A stretch of DNA of 7,356 nt from DAOTUL01 sp034437435 (GTDB lineage Bacteria > Chloroflexota > Anaerolineae > Aggregatilineales > Phototrophicaceae). The position numbers and the translations under genes were made by a program. Below the pieces are notes generated by a model. That model was given only the letters and a program-made list of their open reading frames with translations. It did not search any database and was not told the origin of the DNA. Every line of letters begins with the position of its first letter. Within the stretch, counting starts at the first letter, position 1. Below are positions 5,854 to 7,356 of this stretch, in pieces. The DNA is taken from the NCBI GenBank assembly GCA_964417785.1, contig CAYQJO010000212.1, positions 1-7,356 of the forward strand. Direction: 5' to 3'.

Positions 5854-6553
5854 TACTCCGGCGGTCACCGGCACGATCCACCGGTATCTACGCACAGCGG
5901 AATACGAAATCTACGATCCTTTCACCACCATAACCTCCACCGCTTATCACGAGACGATCCGGTTGTTTGTCGCCCCGCCGCATGACGGTTGGATACGCAT
6001 TCTCGGTACGCCGACGACCGAACTGGTGATGGTGCTTTCGCATTTGGGATTGTGCATCTGGCTGGCCGACCCGGTCGCCTGCTACCGTGACGGTGAAGCG
6101 CTCGATCCACTGGATGCCCTGGCCCCTTACCAGCGCCCCGGCTGTGATCTGCGTCAAATTCTGTCCGCCGATTACACGACCGGCGCTGAAGCTGTACCCG
6201 TATCCGTACTCCCGGATGCGTATCAGGACATGGCGCAAAAGCTGAATCCCCGCCATGTGAACCGGCTGTTCAACAAAATCATGAAACGGATGAGCGCGGG
6301 CGGCGACAGCGACGCTGCCCGTGATCTGCTGGCTGGCGATCAGGCGGCGGCCCGTAAGGTTGCGGCAGTGCTGGATGGTCTCGATCTGCCGCGTCTGCCA
6401 GTGGATTTCGTGACCCTGCGTGATGCCTACCAGGTGCAGCTACGCCGCCAGCGCAATCCCCAGGCCAGACTGTATCCCGGCGATGCTGAAGCGATGAACG
6501 CCGTCTCCGATGCCCTGGATTACACGCCGATCTATGGAGGCAAGACGAGCTGA
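5819..6553 (+). CDS. Uncharacterised 244-residue protein
   Basis: I do not recognise a family. The protein appears soluble. Residues 1-80 look like alternating strands and helices (SASLLYLSS, ETIRLFVAP, WIRILGTPTTELVMVLSHLGLCIWLADP), which suggests a small alpha/beta domain. Residues 130-185 are helical and charged (LNPRHVNRLFNKIMKRM, then an Ala/Asp-rich stretch). The C-terminus carries LPRLPVDFVTLRDAYQVQLRRQ. The ATG at 5819 is chosen because AAGGAAA precedes it and the upstream frame reads only shadow sequence of the GNAT gene; this gives a 35-base overlap with that gene and likely translational coupling. The stop is TGA, and the next codon but one is the ATG of the methyltransferase in the same frame. 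The context suggests a shared pathway with the GNAT-like and methyltransferase genes. Confidence 0.8.
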   Translation: MSASLLYLSSTDTPAVTGTIHRYLRTAEYEIYDPFTTITSTAYHETIRLFVAPPHDGWIRILGTPTTELVMVLSHLGLCIWLADPVACYRDGEALDPLDALAPYQRPGCDLRQILSADYTTGAEAVPVSVLPDAYQDMAQKLNPRHVNRLFNKIMKRMSAGGDSDAARDLLAGDQAAARKVAAVLDGLDLPRLPVDFVTLRDAYQVQLRRQRNPQARLYPGDAEAMNAVSDALDYTPIYGGKTS

Positions 6554-6556
6554 GCC

Positions 6557-7171
6557 ATGTCTTCTCAAGACCGTGTACGTTGGGACGCCATCTATGCCGA
6601 CCGCAGCCGCCAGCCTTTTCCACCGCCCGACCCGCTGCTGCTCAGCTATACGCCACATGTGCCAGAGAGCCAGGAACGGCGAGCGCTCGATCTGGCGTCC
6701 GGATTGGGACAAAACGGTTTGTGGTTGGCTGCCCAGGGATACACCGCTGATCTGATGGACATCAGCCGTGTGGCCCTCTCACGCGCCCGCATGGAACTGG
6801 CGGCCCGCAATCTGCGCAATGTCAATCTGCTTCAGATGGATGTGGATGATCTCTTGCTGGAAGACCAGGCTTATGATCTCATTTGTGTCTTCCGCTATCT
6901 CAAACGCTCCATCATACCAACCATACGGGCTGCCGTTGCGCCGCAGGGGCGGGTGGTCTACGAGTCCTACAACATCCGCTATCTGGAACAGGTCCCCGAT
7001 TTCAACACAGCCTTCTTGCTTAACCTGGGCGAACTGCTGGGGATGTTCCAGGGATGGAAGATCATCCACTACGTCGAAGATGACCACATCTCGCAGATTG
7101 TCGCCGTCAACATCCCCGGCGACAGCCACGATTACGACGATCTGGCGACCAATCCCATCGGCGACTGGTGA
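6557..7171 (+). CDS. Class I SAM-dependent methyltransferase, TehB-like
   Basis: This is a 204-residue Rossmann-fold methyltransferase. Motif I is ALDLASGLGQNGLWLA (43-58), the SAM-binding glycine loop. The acidic end of strand 2 is D68 in MDIS, followed by helix VALSRARMELAAR. QMDVDDL (93-99) fits the adenine-contacting region, YDLICVFRYLKRSIIP (106-121) is motif IV with the Tyr-Leu-x-Arg pattern common in TehB-like enzymes, and PQGRVVYESYN (129-139) is strand 5. It also has an N-terminal RWDAIYADR, as TehB relatives do. The substrate is unknown; TehB itself methylates tellurite and selenite oxyanions, but sequence alone cannot assign that here. The gene starts 3 bases after the preceding stop; the nearest SD (GGAGG at 6536-6540) is far, so expression probably depends on coupling. 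It is complete and ends in TGA. Confidence 0.88.
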   Translation: MSSQDRVRWDAIYADRSRQPFPPPDPLLLSYTPHVPESQERRALDLASGLGQNGLWLAAQGYTADLMDISRVALSRARMELAARNLRNVNLLQMDVDDLLLEDQAYDLICVFRYLKRSIIPTIRAAVAPQGRVVYESYNIRYLEQVPDFNTAFLLNLGELLGMFQGWKIIHYVEDDHISQIVAVNIPGDSHDYDDLATNPIGDW

Positions 7172-7356
7172 ACCGCTTCCCAAAACCGCGTTAACCAACC
7201 ACCAGCGTAGGGGCGCTGGCATGCCGCACCCGCTTCACACACCATAACCCATCTCATCGCCCGATCCATCATGCCCTCAAACGGATCGAGTGCCGTGAAC
7301 GTGCCGATACCCGGATCGTAGTAGCGTGCCCGGTGGTAGTTCAGGCCGTTGGGATC
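7132..7356 (-). pseudogene. RHS-repeat core fragment with aberrant C-terminus (5' end outside window)
   Basis: On the minus strand the frame entering at 7356 encodes DPNGLNYHRARYYDPGIGTF, then TALDPFEGMMDRAM: the hallmark end of an RHS/YD-repeat core (x-G-L-x-Y-x-R-A-R-Y-Y-D-P-x-x-G-x-F-x-x-x-D-P). Normally this leads through a 'N-x-Y-x-Y-V-x-N-x-P' segment to a DPxG cleavage site and a variable tip. Here the homology stops after DRAM and 43 unrelated residues follow to a TAA at 7132, with no DPxG. A small indel near 7255-7260 is possible, as another frame there reads MGYGV then stop. The frame runs 40 bases into the convergent methyltransferase gene. Best read as a truncated remnant of an RHS protein lying further right. 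Confidence 0.65.

Noticed and set aside
7169..7210. UGA at the end of the methyltransferase as a selenocysteine codon
   Set aside because: Readthrough adds only 12 residues before TAG, with no SECIS-like hairpin seen.
7202..7219. Hairpin CCAGCG/CGCTGG after the methyltransferase as its terminator
   Set aside because: It is only 6 bp, with no T tract on either strand, and lies within the RHS frame.

Overview
This 7.36 kb window looks like chromosomal DNA of a bacterium with moderately high GC. The mix of genes points loosely to Chloroflexota (Anaerolineae-like): a GT-C membrane glycosyltransferase, an oligopeptide-type ABC permease pair, a thioredoxin-VKOR fusion and an RHS fragment. That assignment is inference; there is no rRNA or other strong phylogenetic marker. 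The clearest physiological clue is a selenocysteine tRNA (anticodon UCA) on the minus strand at 476-570, which implies that the organism decodes UGA as selenocysteine in some genes.

Layout. On the left, three minus-strand units lie in a row: the 5' part of a GT-C family membrane glycosyltransferase (1-416, running off the window), tRNA-Sec (476-570) with its own sigma70-like promoter, and a DUF427 gene (615-899). A 126-base gap separates DUF427 from a divergent plus-strand operon (1026-3548). This operon holds DppB/OppB-like and DppC/OppC-like permeases, then a small membrane-anchored PsbP/LpqN-like protein whose frame is broken by one base at a run of six T. No substrate-binding protein or ATPase gene adjoins it. 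A hairpin terminator at 3561-3580 separates it from a convergent minus-strand gene (3612-4814) for an exported thioredoxin-VKOR fusion, a likely extracytoplasmic disulfide-forming enzyme.

Further right, a 193-base AT-rich divergent gap leads to a tight plus-strand operon: a degenerate GNAT-like protein (5008-5853), an unrecognised 244-residue protein (5819-6553, overlapping by 35 bases) and a TehB-like SAM-dependent methyltransferase (6557-7171, 3-base gap). The last two share one reading frame and are separated only by UGA-GCC. At the right edge a minus-strand RHS-core fragment (7132-7356) converges on and overlaps the methyltransferase; it loses the normal core ending and looks like a truncated remnant.

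Most of the window is ordinary accessory or housekeeping DNA. The points most worth checking are the tRNA-Sec, the UUU-UAG frameshift site, the in-frame UGA junction, the calcium-loop-like insert in the first permease and the reversed domain order of the VKOR fusion. I found no convincing new defence or mobile system, no CRISPR array and no insertion sequence.
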